DNA of 64,000 bases, taken from positions 25,390-89,389 of the forward strand of contig NZ_JAJUJJ010000011.1 in the NCBI RefSeq assembly GCF_029265375.1, written 5' to 3'. This document shows positions 1 to 7,315 of this stretch, piece after piece. Numbering within the stretch: position 1 is the first letter of the stretch; every line of letters begins with the position of its first letter. The DNA is from Nesterenkonia sp. (GTDB lineage: Bacteria; Actinomycetota; Actinomycetes; Actinomycetales; Micrococcaceae). Below the pieces are notes generated by a model that saw only the letters and a list, made by a program, of their open reading frames with translations, was not told the DNA's origin and did no database searches. The position numbers were made by a program, and so were the translations under genes.

Positions 1-1
1 G

Positions 2-760
2 CTGATCACCTTGGGCATTCTGGGTCTGCTGTTTGTGGTCTGGGAGCTGTGGTGGACCGGGATCGAGGCGGAATCTGACCGTCAGGACACGCTGGAGGAG
101 TTCTACGCGCAGATGCCGCAGCCGCCGGGCGGCGAGTCTGCCGGCGAGTCCGCGGGCGATCAGGGGCCCCAGCCGGCCGATTTCGAGGTCTGCTACACCT
201 TGGAGGACGGCACCGAGATCGGCTGCGCACCGATAATGGAGCAGCTGGCCTCCACCGGACAGGTGATGGCCACCCTCTATGCCCCCAGACTCGGTGATCA
301 GTGGGCGGCTCCCGTGCGTGAGGGTGTGGCCGCCGAGCAGATCGACCGCGGCGGAGTGGGCCGCTATCCCAGCACTCAGATGCCCGATCAGCCGGGGAAC
401 TTTGCGGTGGCGGGCCACCGCAACACCTATGCCAGCATGCTCGGCAGGCAGGACGAGCTGCAGATCGGCGATCGGCTGTACCTGGTCTCCCCGGACGGGA
501 TGTACACCTATGAGGTTGCCCAGCGGCAGGTCGTCGCCCCTTCGCAGACCGAAGTGCTGGCACCGGTGCCCGGCCAGCCCGGTGTGGACCCAGAGACCGG
601 CATGCTGACCCTGACCACCTGCCACCCGATGTACTCCAACGCCGAACGGCTGATCCACCATGCACAGATCGTGGACTTCACCCCCTTGGGCGGGGAAGTC
701 CCGGACGAGCTGGCCCACCACGAGCCGATCCGCGAGATGTTCTACGCAGGAGGCGCCTGA
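2..760 (+). CDS. Class E sortase (5'-truncated by window edge)
   Basis: Membrane-anchored transpeptidase that cleaves a sorting signal and attaches or polymerises surface proteins outside the cell. The window opens inside the N-terminal membrane helix (LITLGILGLLFVVWELWW), so the true start lies upstream. The sortase beta-barrel follows, with the fold's His in the VAGHRNTY segment, the catalytic Cys in TLTTCHPMYSNAERL and the Arg in the same stretch. An acidic, Gly/Ser-rich spacer separates helix and barrel. The gene overlaps the next ORF by one base, and its position before trpG is usual in actinobacteria. The family assignment is firm; the substrate is unknown. Confidence 0.9.
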   Translation: MITLGILGLLFVVWELWWTGIEAESDRQDTLEEFYAQMPQPPGGESAGESAGDQGPQPADFEVCYTLEDGTEIGCAPIMEQLASTGQVMATLYAPRLGDQWAAPVREGVAAEQIDRGGVGRYPSTQMPDQPGNFAVAGHRNTYASMLGRQDELQIGDRLYLVSPDGMYTYEVAQRQVVAPSQTEVLAPVPGQPGVDPETGMLTLTTCHPMYSNAERLIHHAQIVDFTPLGGEVPDELAHHEPIREMFYAGGA

Positions 761-927
761 TGTACGCCTGGTTCTTCAACGAGGTCCTGCCCGGCCCGCT
801 GTGGCTGCGCATCATTCTGGCGCTGCTGATTGTGGCCGGTATTGTGTTCCTCCTGATGGAGTACGCCTTCCCCTGGCTGAGCGAGTACAGCCCGCTGGGA
901 GATGTCACGCTGGACGAAGAGGCCTGA
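760..927 (+). CDS. Small single-pass membrane protein, 55 aa
   Basis: Too short for the ORF track. The ATG overlaps the sortase TGA by one base, and an AGGAGG-like sequence (gcaggaggcgcctgATG) lies just upstream, so translation is probably coupled. The protein starts MYAWFFNEVLPGPLW, has one strong transmembrane helix (LRIILALLIVAGIVFLLMEYAFPW) and ends in a short acidic tail. Small proteins of this kind occur between sortase and trpG in Micrococcales. Function is unknown; coupling to the sortase suggests a membrane partner, which is inference. The next gene starts two bases after its stop. Confidence 0.75.
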   Translation: MYAWFFNEVLPGPLWLRIILALLIVAGIVFLLMEYAFPWLSEYSPLGDVTLDEEA

Positions 928-928
928 G

Positions 929-1648
929 ATGACTGAGACCAACCCGACGACGTCGCTGCCGGCCTGCGCCCAGACTCAGGACCGCCACATGCGCGACGAC
1001 GCCCCGGACCTGGGCCGCGCGGCCCGGATCCTGGTGGTGGACAACTATGACAGCTTCGTCTACACCCTGGTGGGGTACCTGCGGGAGCTGGGTGCCGAAA
1101 CCACCGTGATCCGCAATGATGATCTCCCTGCTCAGCAGGCCGCCGCGCTGGCCGCCGAGCACGACGGCGTACTGATCTCCCCGGGGCCGGGCACGCCTTC
1201 AGAGGCAGGCATCACCGTTGAGCTGATCCGCTGGTGCGAGCAGGCCCGCGAACCGATGCTGGGCGTCTGCCTGGGTCACCAAGGACTGGGAGAGGCATTC
1301 GGCGCCACCGTCAGTCACGCCGAGCAGCTGATGCACGGCAAGACCAGTCCGGTGACGCATACCGGCCACGCCTCCTTCGCCGGACTGCCGGAGACCTTCG
1401 AGGCCACCCGCTACCATTCGCTGGCGGTGGTGCCGGAGACGGTCCCCGAGATCCTGGAGGTCACCGCCACCACCGCGGACGGAGTCATTATGGGGCTGGC
1501 CCACCGCACCGCACCGCTGTGGGGAATGCAGTACCACCCGGAGTCGGTGCTGACCGAAGGCGGCTACCGCATGCTGGGCAACTGGTTGGAGGCCCTGGGT
1601 CAGCGCGGTGCCGCCGAATGCGCCGCGAGTCTGAATCCGATTCGCTGA
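929..1648 (+). CDS. trpG: Anthranilate / aminodeoxychorismate synthase glutamine amidotransferase subunit
   Basis: Class I glutamine amidotransferase that hydrolyses glutamine and passes ammonia to chorismate in the TrpE or PabB partner, for tryptophan or folate synthesis. The core begins ILVVDNYDSFVYTLVGYL, the nucleophile elbow is GVCLGHQGLGE with the catalytic Cys, and the C-terminal dyad sits in QYHPESVLTEGG. I chose ATG 929, preceded by GAAGAGG and two bases after the upstream stop. A second ATG at 989 would also keep the full domain. No trpE or pabB is present here, so trpG versus pabA cannot be settled; this locus usually carries the amphibolic form. Confidence 0.88.
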   Translation: MTETNPTTSLPACAQTQDRHMRDDAPDLGRAARILVVDNYDSFVYTLVGYLRELGAETTVIRNDDLPAQQAAALAAEHDGVLISPGPGTPSEAGITVELIRWCEQAREPMLGVCLGHQGLGEAFGATVSHAEQLMHGKTSPVTHTGHASFAGLPETFEATRYHSLAVVPETVPEILEVTATTADGVIMGLAHRTAPLWGMQYHPESVLTEGGYRMLGNWLEALGQRGAAECAASLNPIR

Positions 1649-1674
1649 GGAGTCCTCCGGCTGAGCCCCGGCAC

Positions 1675-1720
1675 ACACAGAGGCGGCCCCGTCCCTGGAG
1701 GGATGGGGCCGCCTCTGTGT
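1675..1720. terminator. Bidirectional hairpin terminator
   Basis: A perfect 16-bp stem, ACACAGAGGCGGCCCC against GGGGCCGCCTCTGTGT, with a 14-base loop. It lies between the convergent ends of trpG and the minus-strand gene at 1734, so it can serve both directions. There is no long T-run, as is common in high-GC actinobacteria. Confidence 0.85.
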
Positions 1721-1733
1721 CTCTGAGGAGCTG

Positions 1734-2504
1734 TCAGGCTGCCGGCTTGGGGGCCGGAACCTCCGCCTCAGTGGGCTTGGTGTCCGCATTGGTCTCCGCC
1801 TGGGCCGCCGGCTTCGGGGAGCTGGCGGGGGTGCGGGAGGAGACCGGCTCGGGCTTCTTCCACGGGTCCTCCACCGGCTGGGAGGCCCGCCAGGCGGCCA
1901 CACCAGCAGTCACGCCGGCAGCCACCAGGCCGAAGATGAGCAGGCCCTTCTTCCGTGAGTTGGCCTTCTGCTGCTTCTTCAGCTCCTTGGCGGCACGCTT
2001 GGCGGCCTGCTCGGAGTTCTTCCGCAGCTTCTTGACGATCTTCTTATCCCCGGTGGCCCGGACCAGCGCCCGCTCCACCCGGGGGTCGACCTCCGCCTTG
2101 TGGATGAGCTTGGCGGTGCGGTCGGCGTAGCCTCCCAGCTTCGCTGAGGCTGCCGGGACGTACTTGGTGGTGAAGTCCGCCTTTGCGTCGTCGTACCGAG
2201 ACATGACCTTCTGGATTTCCTTCTTAGCCTGCGGCGGCAGCTTGTCATACTGCGCGGCGATGCCGACTCCGGCCGCGCCGGAGAGTTCCTTGACCTTTGA
2301 ACCGGCCACAGCTGCACCGTCGTTTACCGCATGCAGCGCTTTGGCCGAGGCGTCCTGAACCTTCGGAGCGCTCTTGCGGTAGGTTTTCTCCGCCCAGTCT
2401 GCGGTCGCGCCGAGCTTCGGCGCGGCCCACTCCTGGGCAGTTTCGACTCCGGCGAGCACCTTGTGCTCCCAGCTGTGGCTCGGTTTCTTCTTCTTACCGA
2501 ACAT
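1734..2504 (-). CDS. DUF5324-like lysine/alanine-rich membrane protein
   Basis: A 256-residue protein starting MFGKKKKPSHSW. The ORF-track start 43 codons upstream is rejected because GGAAGG sits about eight bases before this ATG. Residues 20-170 are Ala/Lys-rich helical sequence with little hydrophobicity. A single transmembrane helix (GLLIFGLVAAGVTAGVAAW) lies near 195-215, followed by ASQPVEDPWKKPEP and a Pro/Ala-rich tail. This layout resembles the DUF5324-type proteins found beside rhomboid/ppi genes in actinobacteria; the similarity is from memory. Function is unknown. It occupies the place where crgA usually lies. Confidence 0.7.
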   Translation of the reverse strand: MFGKKKKPSHSWEHKVLAGVETAQEWAAPKLGATADWAEKTYRKSAPKVQDASAKALHAVNDGAAVAGSKVKELSGAAGVGIAAQYDKLPPQAKKEIQKVMSRYDDAKADFTTKYVPAASAKLGGYADRTAKLIHKAEVDPRVERALVRATGDKKIVKKLRKNSEQAAKRAAKELKKQQKANSRKKGLLIFGLVAAGVTAGVAAWRASQPVEDPWKKPEPVSSRTPASSPKPAAQAETNADTKPTEAEVPAPKPAA

Positions 2505-2635
2505 GCATGTGCCTTCCGAATCAGGATGCGTTGCTTCCCTTAGCCTACGTCCTATCCAGTGCCCTGGGCTACGCATCGCGCCACTTGCGGGGGGTTCGCT
2601 CAGGTTTGTTTCGGATCTTTCCCAGCTGCACACAC

Positions 2636-2723
2636 TTTTCCACAGGAGTTATCCCCAATGTGGAAAAACTACACGGGTGTAACTCCCCAGATCAGCACGT
2701 TTTCCACAGATTGCTGTGGAGAT
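2636..2723. promoter_or_regulatory. Cluster of five DnaA-box-like sites outside oriC
   Basis: Within 88 bases: TTTTCCACA (2636-2644), TTATCCCCA (2649-2657), TGTGGAAAA (2659-2667), TTTTCCACA (2700-2708) and TGTGGAGAT (2715-2723). The first four are one mismatch from TTATCCACA; TGTGGAGAT is a weaker two-mismatch site. The cluster lies in the 225-bp gap upstream of the gene starting at 2504, about 18 kb from oriC. It could be a DnaA-titrating or DnaA-regulated site; nothing in the sequence proves binding. Confidence 0.55.
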
Positions 2724-2729
2724 CTACCG

Positions 2730-3605
2730 TCAGAGAAGGATGGATTCGTAGGGACTCACCAGGCCGGAGCCCGCCCACGCGGCGGCCAGCAGCAGCACGC
2801 CCACACCGGCCAGCCCGCATGCCTGCCAGAGTCCGCGCAGACGCCCGCGGGGAGCATAGGCGATGATTCCGGCGCACAGCAGTCCGGTCAGCAGGCCGCC
2901 CAGATGGCCCTGCCACGAGATGTTGAGTCCGGGCATGAAGCCGATGACCATATTGACCGCCACCAGAGCCACCAGTCCCCCGGTCTGGGCTCCACTGGAG
3001 CGAAGCAGGATGAACAGGGCGCCGAAGAGCCCGAAGACTGCCCCGGATGCCCCGACTGTGTGCACCCAAGGATCCGAGAGGTACATCACCGCCACCGAGC
3101 CGCCCAGGGCGGAGAGCACCAGCAGTGCGGCGAAGCGCAGGCCTCCGACAGCTGGTTCCACCACGCGGCCGATGAACCACAGCGCCATCATGTTGAACAG
3201 GATGTGGATCGCGCTGGAGGGCGAATGCAGCACTGCAGAGGTCAGCATCCTCCAGGGCTCAGGGTCGGGGTACCAGGCGGCGGTGTAGACCGGGGCGTAG
3301 GCGAAGAGCCCAGTCACATCGGGAGCCTGTCCCAGAGGCGAGGGCAGATATACCGCGGCCAGCTGCAGCAGATACACCACTGCGCAGAGGGCGATGGCCG
3401 CATAGGTGACCATGGGCCTGTCGGAGCCTGTGCGGGCGCCGTACCGCGTGCGCTGGACCGGCCGGGCCCGTTGAGCCTGTTTCAGGCAGACCGGACAGTG
3501 GAATCCCACCGGGGCCTGGATCATGCAGGCAGAGCAGAGAGGCCTATCGCAGCGCTGACACTGCACATAGGCCTCTCTGTCCGGGTGCTGGAAGCAGGAG
3601 TTCAC
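2730..3605 (-). CDS. Rhomboid family intramembrane serine protease
   Basis: Membrane-embedded serine protease of 291 residues. The N-terminus carries a small Cys/His zinc-finger-like domain (CFQHPDREAYVQCQRCDRPLCSACM ... HCPVC) before six or more transmembrane helices. The catalytic Ser is in GASGAVFGLFGA and the partner His in SWQGHLGGLLTG; the loop motif HILFNM is also present. Such N-terminal fingers are typical of actinobacterial rhomboids. Substrate unknown. The gene is followed on the same strand by the DUF5324-like gene and preceded by ppi, a conserved arrangement in this lineage. Confidence 0.92.
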   Translation of the reverse strand: MNSCFQHPDREAYVQCQRCDRPLCSACMIQAPVGFHCPVCLKQAQRARPVQRTRYGARTGSDRPMVTYAAIALCAVVYLLQLAAVYLPSPLGQAPDVTGLFAYAPVYTAAWYPDPEPWRMLTSAVLHSPSSAIHILFNMMALWFIGRVVEPAVGGLRFAALLVLSALGGSVAVMYLSDPWVHTVGASGAVFGLFGALFILLRSSGAQTGGLVALVAVNMVIGFMPGLNISWQGHLGGLLTGLLCAGIIAYAPRGRLRGLWQACGLAGVGVLLLAAAWAGSGLVSPYESILL

Positions 3606-3657
3606 CGGTGCCCTCTTTCAGAGGCGGAAGCCGGTGCTCCTGCGGCGCGGAGGGTGC

Positions 3658-4191
3658 TCAGAGCTTGGTGACCTCGATAGTCGTGATCACCACGTCCTCG
3701 GTGGGGCGGTCGCGGCTATCGGTGCGCACCGAGTTCAGTTCATCGACCACCTTCTGGGACGCCTCGTCACGCACCTCGCCGAAGATGGTGTGACGGCCCT
3801 GCAGCCAGGTGGTCGGTACTGAGGTGATGAAGAACTGTGAGCCGTTGGTGCCGGGGCCGGCATTGGCCATGGCCAGCTTGTAGGGCTCGGTGAAGTCCAG
3901 CTCCGGGTGGATCTCATCCTTGAACTCGTAGCCGGGACCGCCCACGCCCAGGCCCAGGGGGTCACCGCCCTGGATCATGAAGTCTTTGATGATCCGGTGG
4001 AAGATCGTGCCGTCGTACAGCGGCGTGCCGGTCTTGTCCTCACCGGTCTCCGGGTGCTTCCACGACTTCTCCCCGGTGGCAAGGCCCACAAAGTTCTCCA
4101 CAGTCACCGGGGCGTGGTGGCCGAAGAGCTCGACGACGACGTCGCCTGCAGTGGTCTTGATGGTCGCCTGATGCGTTGCAGTTGCTGTCAT
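3658..4191 (-). CDS. Cyclophilin-type peptidyl-prolyl cis-trans isomerase
   Basis: Catalyses proline isomerisation during protein folding in the cytoplasm. The 177-residue protein is a single cyclophilin domain: FHRIIKDFMIQGGDP holds the catalytic Arg, MANAGPGTNGSQFFIT and GRHTIFGEV complete the active-site cleft. There is no signal peptide. I chose the third ATG of the ORF (4191) because GGAAG lies 10 bases upstream; the ATG at 4200 nearly abuts that site. It corresponds to the ppiA gene of the actinobacterial origin block. Confidence 0.93.
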   Translation of the reverse strand: MTATATHQATIKTTAGDVVVELFGHHAPVTVENFVGLATGEKSWKHPETGEDKTGTPLYDGTIFHRIIKDFMIQGGDPLGLGVGGPGYEFKDEIHPELDFTEPYKLAMANAGPGTNGSQFFITSVPTTWLQGRHTIFGEVRDEASQKVVDELNSVRTDSRDRPTEDVVITTIEVTKL

Positions 4192-4262
4192 GGCCGCCAT
4201 TCTTCCATTCCGGGCGTTCCGGTGCCGCACCGTTCACTCTCAGAGCAGTCGCCTCGGGACGG

Positions 4263-4925
4263 TCAGAGGCTGGAATCGAAGTCGCCGCCGTCCAGCAGCC
4301 AGTTGTAGCGCAGACGCAGGGCACGCTCCACCGAGGCGAGGACAGCGGCTGCGGTCAGCGCCCCATTGGCTCCGTCAGGAAGCTGCACCGGGGAGGTCCA
4401 GGTTCCGGTGTACTCGGCGATGAGGTCCCATCGGGTGACCAGTTCGATCAGTTGCGGGACGCCGAGCAGGAGAGCTATCACTAAGATCGCCAGGGACCCG
4501 ATCCCGATCCACCTGCTGAGCACCGGCCGGCGGCGATCCAAGGCGGCACGGTGACCCTCTGCAGAGTCAGGATCCGGTGTCAGCTGACTGGTGGTGCCGT
4601 CCTCACTCACGTAGTGGCAGCGCTTCAGGCCCATAGCTCCCATCGCCACCTCGATGTGCCCGCCGGGCACTGGGAAGGCGGTCGGGAGTTTCGATCTGGC
4701 GTGGTGCGCACCTTGAACGTAGAGGTCTGCCGCGGCCTCGTTGAGCAGATAGTCCCAGTAATTGACATTCACTGCGTAGGTTCGCTCAGCACCATCAGCA
4801 GCGGGAATGCTCACGTAGAACAGTCCCCTGGACAGCCACTGCCACCACCTGTACGGCTTCAGCGGGCGGCCGTCTCCAGGCTTGACCCGCTGCACCGCCC
4901 GACGGCGCCTCCACTGTTTGAACAC
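4263..4925 (-). CDS. Conserved hypothetical membrane protein
   Basis: A 220-residue protein that I do not recognise by name. It begins with a basic, Trp-rich segment (PYRWWQWLSRGLFYVS) and a globular part with AVNVNYWDYLLNEAAADLYVQGAHHA, which suggests a small beta-rich domain. One transmembrane helix follows (WIGIGSLAILVIALLLGVPQLI), then a C-terminal domain of about 55 residues. It stands between ppi and the accessory stretch, 70 bases upstream of ppi on the same strand. No catalytic motif is visible and no strong ribosome binding site precedes the ATG. Confidence 0.6.
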   Translation of the reverse strand: MFKQWRRRRAVQRVKPGDGRPLKPYRWWQWLSRGLFYVSIPAADGAERTYAVNVNYWDYLLNEAAADLYVQGAHHARSKLPTAFPVPGGHIEVAMGAMGLKRCHYVSEDGTTSQLTPDPDSAEGHRAALDRRRPVLSRWIGIGSLAILVIALLLGVPQLIELVTRWDLIAEYTGTWTSPVQLPDGANGALTAAAVLASVERALRLRYNWLLDGGDFDSSL

Positions 4926-5090
4926 ACCTTCAGGTTAGCGAGCTGCACCGCGCAGCGGATCATCCCTCTGGGGATTTCATCCCCGGTCCCCCGGCCCCGC
5001 TGCTGAGGCAGCTCACCGCTGCAGGGGGCTGCGCAGCAGACTGGGTTCCCGGTCAGCCCGGCATGAGAGGTTATGTTTTGACACTTTGCG

Positions 5091-5119
5091 GTTCAATCAA
5101 TGAACTGCGGCCGTAGAAT
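5091..5119 (+). promoter_or_regulatory. HxlR gene promoter: inverted repeat plus TAGAAT box, leaderless
   Basis: The repeat GTTCA-atcaa-TGAAC (5091-5105) lies just upstream of TAGAAT (5114-5119), which is seven bases before the ATG at 5127. No Shine-Dalgarno sequence is present. The spacing fits a leaderless transcript. The repeat could be the regulator's own operator. Confidence 0.55.
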
Positions 5120-5126
5120 AACCGTC

Positions 5127-5936
5127 ATGGCCGACCGACGAACCTACCCCGATTCCTGCGGCATGGCCCAGGCGTTGAACATTATCGGTGAGCGCTGGGC
5201 GATGCTGGTGGTCCGCGAGCTGCTGCTGGGACCGAAGCGCTTTGCCGACCTGAACCGCGAGCTGCCCGGAATCAGCAAACCGGTGCTCAGCCAGCGGCTG
5301 GATGATCTTCAGGAGCGCGGGGTGCTTCGACGTCGGAGGTTGGACCCACCGGTCTCCGCGTGGGTGTACGAGCTGACCGAGTGGGGCGCTGAGCTGGAGC
5401 CGGTGGTGATGGAATTGGGGCGCTGGGGTGCTCGCTCGCCCTTCTTCGATATGAACCAGCCCCTCAGCTGCGCCTCGGCGGCCATGTCCATGCGGACCAT
5501 GTTCTCCCCGGAGGCCGGCGAGCATCTGGAGGTCTCAGTGGACTTCGATCTGGGTGCCGAGCGGCTGCACGCTGAGGTCAGGCACGGTCAGCTTCAGGTG
5601 CAGCGGGCTGCCGGCGAAGGCATGCCCCTCGCCGATGCGGCTGTGAGCACCACACCGGAGTCTCTGGCCGCAATGCTCTACGCCGGACTCGCCATCGAAG
5701 ACGCCGAGTCATCCGGAGCGGCCAAAGTATCCGGCGACCGTGAATCACTGCGCGCCTTTCTCACGTGCTTCCGGCTCCCCGGGCCGGCGAAGACATCCGA
5801 GCCGCTGAGAAGAGTCCATGCCCGCGCGTCAGCGGCTGACCGCTCCGAAGACCTCCGCGCCCGCTCTCGTCCGGTACTGGACAGTCGTTCTCCCGAGGAG
5901 ATTCTCGGTTTTGACGACGATGGTCTGCCGACATGA
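5127..5936 (+). CDS. HxlR family transcriptional regulator with C-terminal SCP2-like domain
   Basis: Winged-helix DNA-binding regulator of 269 residues. Residues 1-105 are the HxlR domain: CGMAQALNIIGERWAMLVVREL, PGISKPVLSQRLDDLQ (recognition helix) and a wing at RRRRLDPPVSAWVYEL. Residues 130-220 resemble the SCP2/sterol-binding-like domain found in long HxlR proteins (LEVSVDFDLGAERLHAEV), perhaps binding a ligand. A polar tail ends EEILGFDDDGLPT. Start chosen at the second Met (5127) because of the TAGAAT box seven bases upstream. The stop overlaps the vapC remnant start (ATGA). Likely targets are itself and the reductase genes downstream; this is inference. Confidence 0.85.
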   Translation: MADRRTYPDSCGMAQALNIIGERWAMLVVRELLLGPKRFADLNRELPGISKPVLSQRLDDLQERGVLRRRRLDPPVSAWVYELTEWGAELEPVVMELGRWGARSPFFDMNQPLSCASAAMSMRTMFSPEAGEHLEVSVDFDLGAERLHAEVRHGQLQVQRAAGEGMPLADAAVSTTPESLAAMLYAGLAIEDAESSGAAKVSGDRESLRAFLTCFRLPGPAKTSEPLRRVHARASAADRSEDLRARSRPVLDSRSPEEILGFDDDGLPT

Positions 5937-6206
5937 AACAGGTCGTTCTTGACACTTCTGCCCTTAAGGCGGTCCTTCTGGGTGCACAAACTGTTGAAGC
6001 TCCTGTCCTGTGAGATCGAGCCTTTCACTGTTTCGCATGCTCGCACCGCCCATCAGGGGTGGAAGCGTTTCGGCAAGGGCCGCCATGAGGCGGGCGTGAA
6101 TCTAGGGGACTGCTGCGCCTACGGCCTGGCCGAGTCATCGGGCGCCAGCCTGCTGTTCAAAGGAGAGGACTTCTCCAAGACAGACATTGCAGCCGTTCTG
6201 AGCTAG
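5933..6206 (+). pseudogene. vapC (PIN-domain toxin) remnant with internal deletion
   Basis: Reading from ATG 5933 gives MKQVVLDTSALKAVLLG, the start of a PIN-domain RNase with its first catalytic Asp, then a stop at codon 27. In another frame, KLLSCEIEPFTVSHA ... GWKRFGKGRHEAGVNLGDCCAYGLA ... LLFKGEDFSKTDI is the VapC C-terminal half with its acidic residues and the LLFKG.DF motif. Roughly 50 central residues are missing and the two halves are out of frame, so no functional toxin is made. No vapB antitoxin gene is present. Base composition is less GC-rich than the neighbours, which suggests acquisition followed by decay. Confidence 0.82.
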
Positions 6207-6251
6207 TGCGCTCGGCCACCTTGAGGCAATAGGGGCGCACGACAGCATGAT

Positions 6252-6303
6252 GGTAAGTAATTAGTACCTAACTGTTGTGTTGAGCAACTCTTGCGAGTAG
6301 CGT
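6252..6303 (+). promoter_or_regulatory. Promoter and candidate operator of the VOC/reductase operon
   Basis: A -35-like TTGTGT (6275-6280) and a -10-like TAGCGT (6298-6303) are 17 bases apart. Just upstream is an imperfect inverted repeat, GGTAAGTAATTAGTACC (6252-6268), in an unusually AT-rich patch. The adjacent HxlR regulator is a plausible ligand for it; this is inference. Confidence 0.45.
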
Positions 6304-6342
6304 GAGCCATGCCACCCCGATCGGCAGCTCAGGAGCTTTGCG

Positions 6343-6675
6343 ATGTCCCACCCGATCGTCCATTTCGAGATCATCAGCACCGACCCCGACCGTCTCCAGG
6401 AGTTCTACTCCACGGTCTTTGACTGGAGCTTTCAGAATCGGTTCGTCTCCGCCGACTCCGCAGGCATCAACGGAAATCTTGATGCCGGGGAGGAGGAAGA
6501 GCAGCGTCTGACCCTGTATGCCGCCGTCGACGACGTCGAAGCGGCCCTGCAGCGGGCGGAGGCGGCAGGCGGCGAGCGCATCATGGGACCGCACACAGTG
6601 GCACCCGGGGAGCTCGTGGTCGGCCGTTTCCGCGATCCGTTGGGGAATCTCATCGGCGTCGCCGGAGAGAAGTGA
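6343..6675 (+). CDS. VOC (glyoxalase/bleomycin resistance-like) family protein
   Basis: A 110-residue protein with the paired beta-alpha-beta-beta-beta modules of the vicinal oxygen chelate superfamily: PIVHFEIISTDPDRLQEFYSTVFDW at the start, VDDVEAALQRAEAAGGERI in the middle and VVGRFRDPLGNLIGVAGE at the end. These proteins bind metals or small ligands; the reaction cannot be told from sequence. AGGAG lies eight bases before the ATG. The next gene starts three bases after the stop, so the two are probably co-transcribed. Confidence 0.85.
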   Translation: MSHPIVHFEIISTDPDRLQEFYSTVFDWSFQNRFVSADSAGINGNLDAGEEEEQRLTLYAAVDDVEAALQRAEAAGGERIMGPHTVAPGELVVGRFRDPLGNLIGVAGEK

Positions 6676-6678
6676 CCC

Positions 6679-7275
6679 ATGGGCCGCGTCGTCGTGGACA
6701 TTTCGATGTCCGTGGACGGATACATCACCGGCCCCAACCCTGGCCCGGAGCACGGCCTGGGGGTTGGCGGAGAGGACCTGCATAGATGGGTCTTCCATTC
6801 GGAGAACTCTCCGGATGACCGCCAGTTCCTGGAAGCGGCGGATCAGCACGGGGCGGTGATTATGGGCCGGCGGACCTTCGATTTCGTGGATGGTCCGAAC
6901 GGGTGGGACGACGAGGTCAGTTACGCCTATGACCACGATCTCCCCGGCCGACCGCCGATCTATGTGGTGACACACCAAGCGCCGGAGTCAACCCGTCTGA
7001 CCGGCTTCACCTTCATCACCGACGGTATCGGCGCGGCAGCGGAGGCGGCCCAGCAGACCGCCGGCGAGCGCGACACCGTCATCATGGCCGGCGCCGATGT
7101 CATCGACCAGGCGCTGGTCGCCGGCTTGGTGAATGACCTGCGCGTCCACCTCTCCCCGGTGCTGATGGGAGCCGGGACCAAACTGTTCGAGCTGGTCACC
7201 AGCAAGGTCTCTCTGACCCAGAGCGACGTTGTGGTGACGCCATATGCCACCCACCTGACCTACCGGGTCACCTGA
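6679..7275 (+). CDS. Dihydrofolate reductase family protein (RibD C-terminal domain)
   Basis: NADPH-dependent reductase fold of 198 residues, related to the C-terminal domain of RibD. It begins MGRVVVDISMSVDGYITGPN, contains VIMGRRTFDFVDG, PPIYVVTHQAPE and the dinucleotide-loop region VIMAGADVIDQALVAGLVNDLRVHLSPVLMGAG. Substrate unknown; such genes are often called dihydrofolate reductase although they sit outside folate genes. It lies three bases after the VOC gene, with a broken paralogue 40 bases downstream. Confidence 0.87.
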   Translation: MGRVVVDISMSVDGYITGPNPGPEHGLGVGGEDLHRWVFHSENSPDDRQFLEAADQHGAVIMGRRTFDFVDGPNGWDDEVSYAYDHDLPGRPPIYVVTHQAPESTRLTGFTFITDGIGAAAEAAQQTAGERDTVIMAGADVIDQALVAGLVNDLRVHLSPVLMGAGTKLFELVTSKVSLTQSDVVVTPYATHLTYRVT

Positions 7276-7315
7276 GCACTGCGCGCCGGGAGAGCGGGCG
7301 CAGGAGGGCATCACT

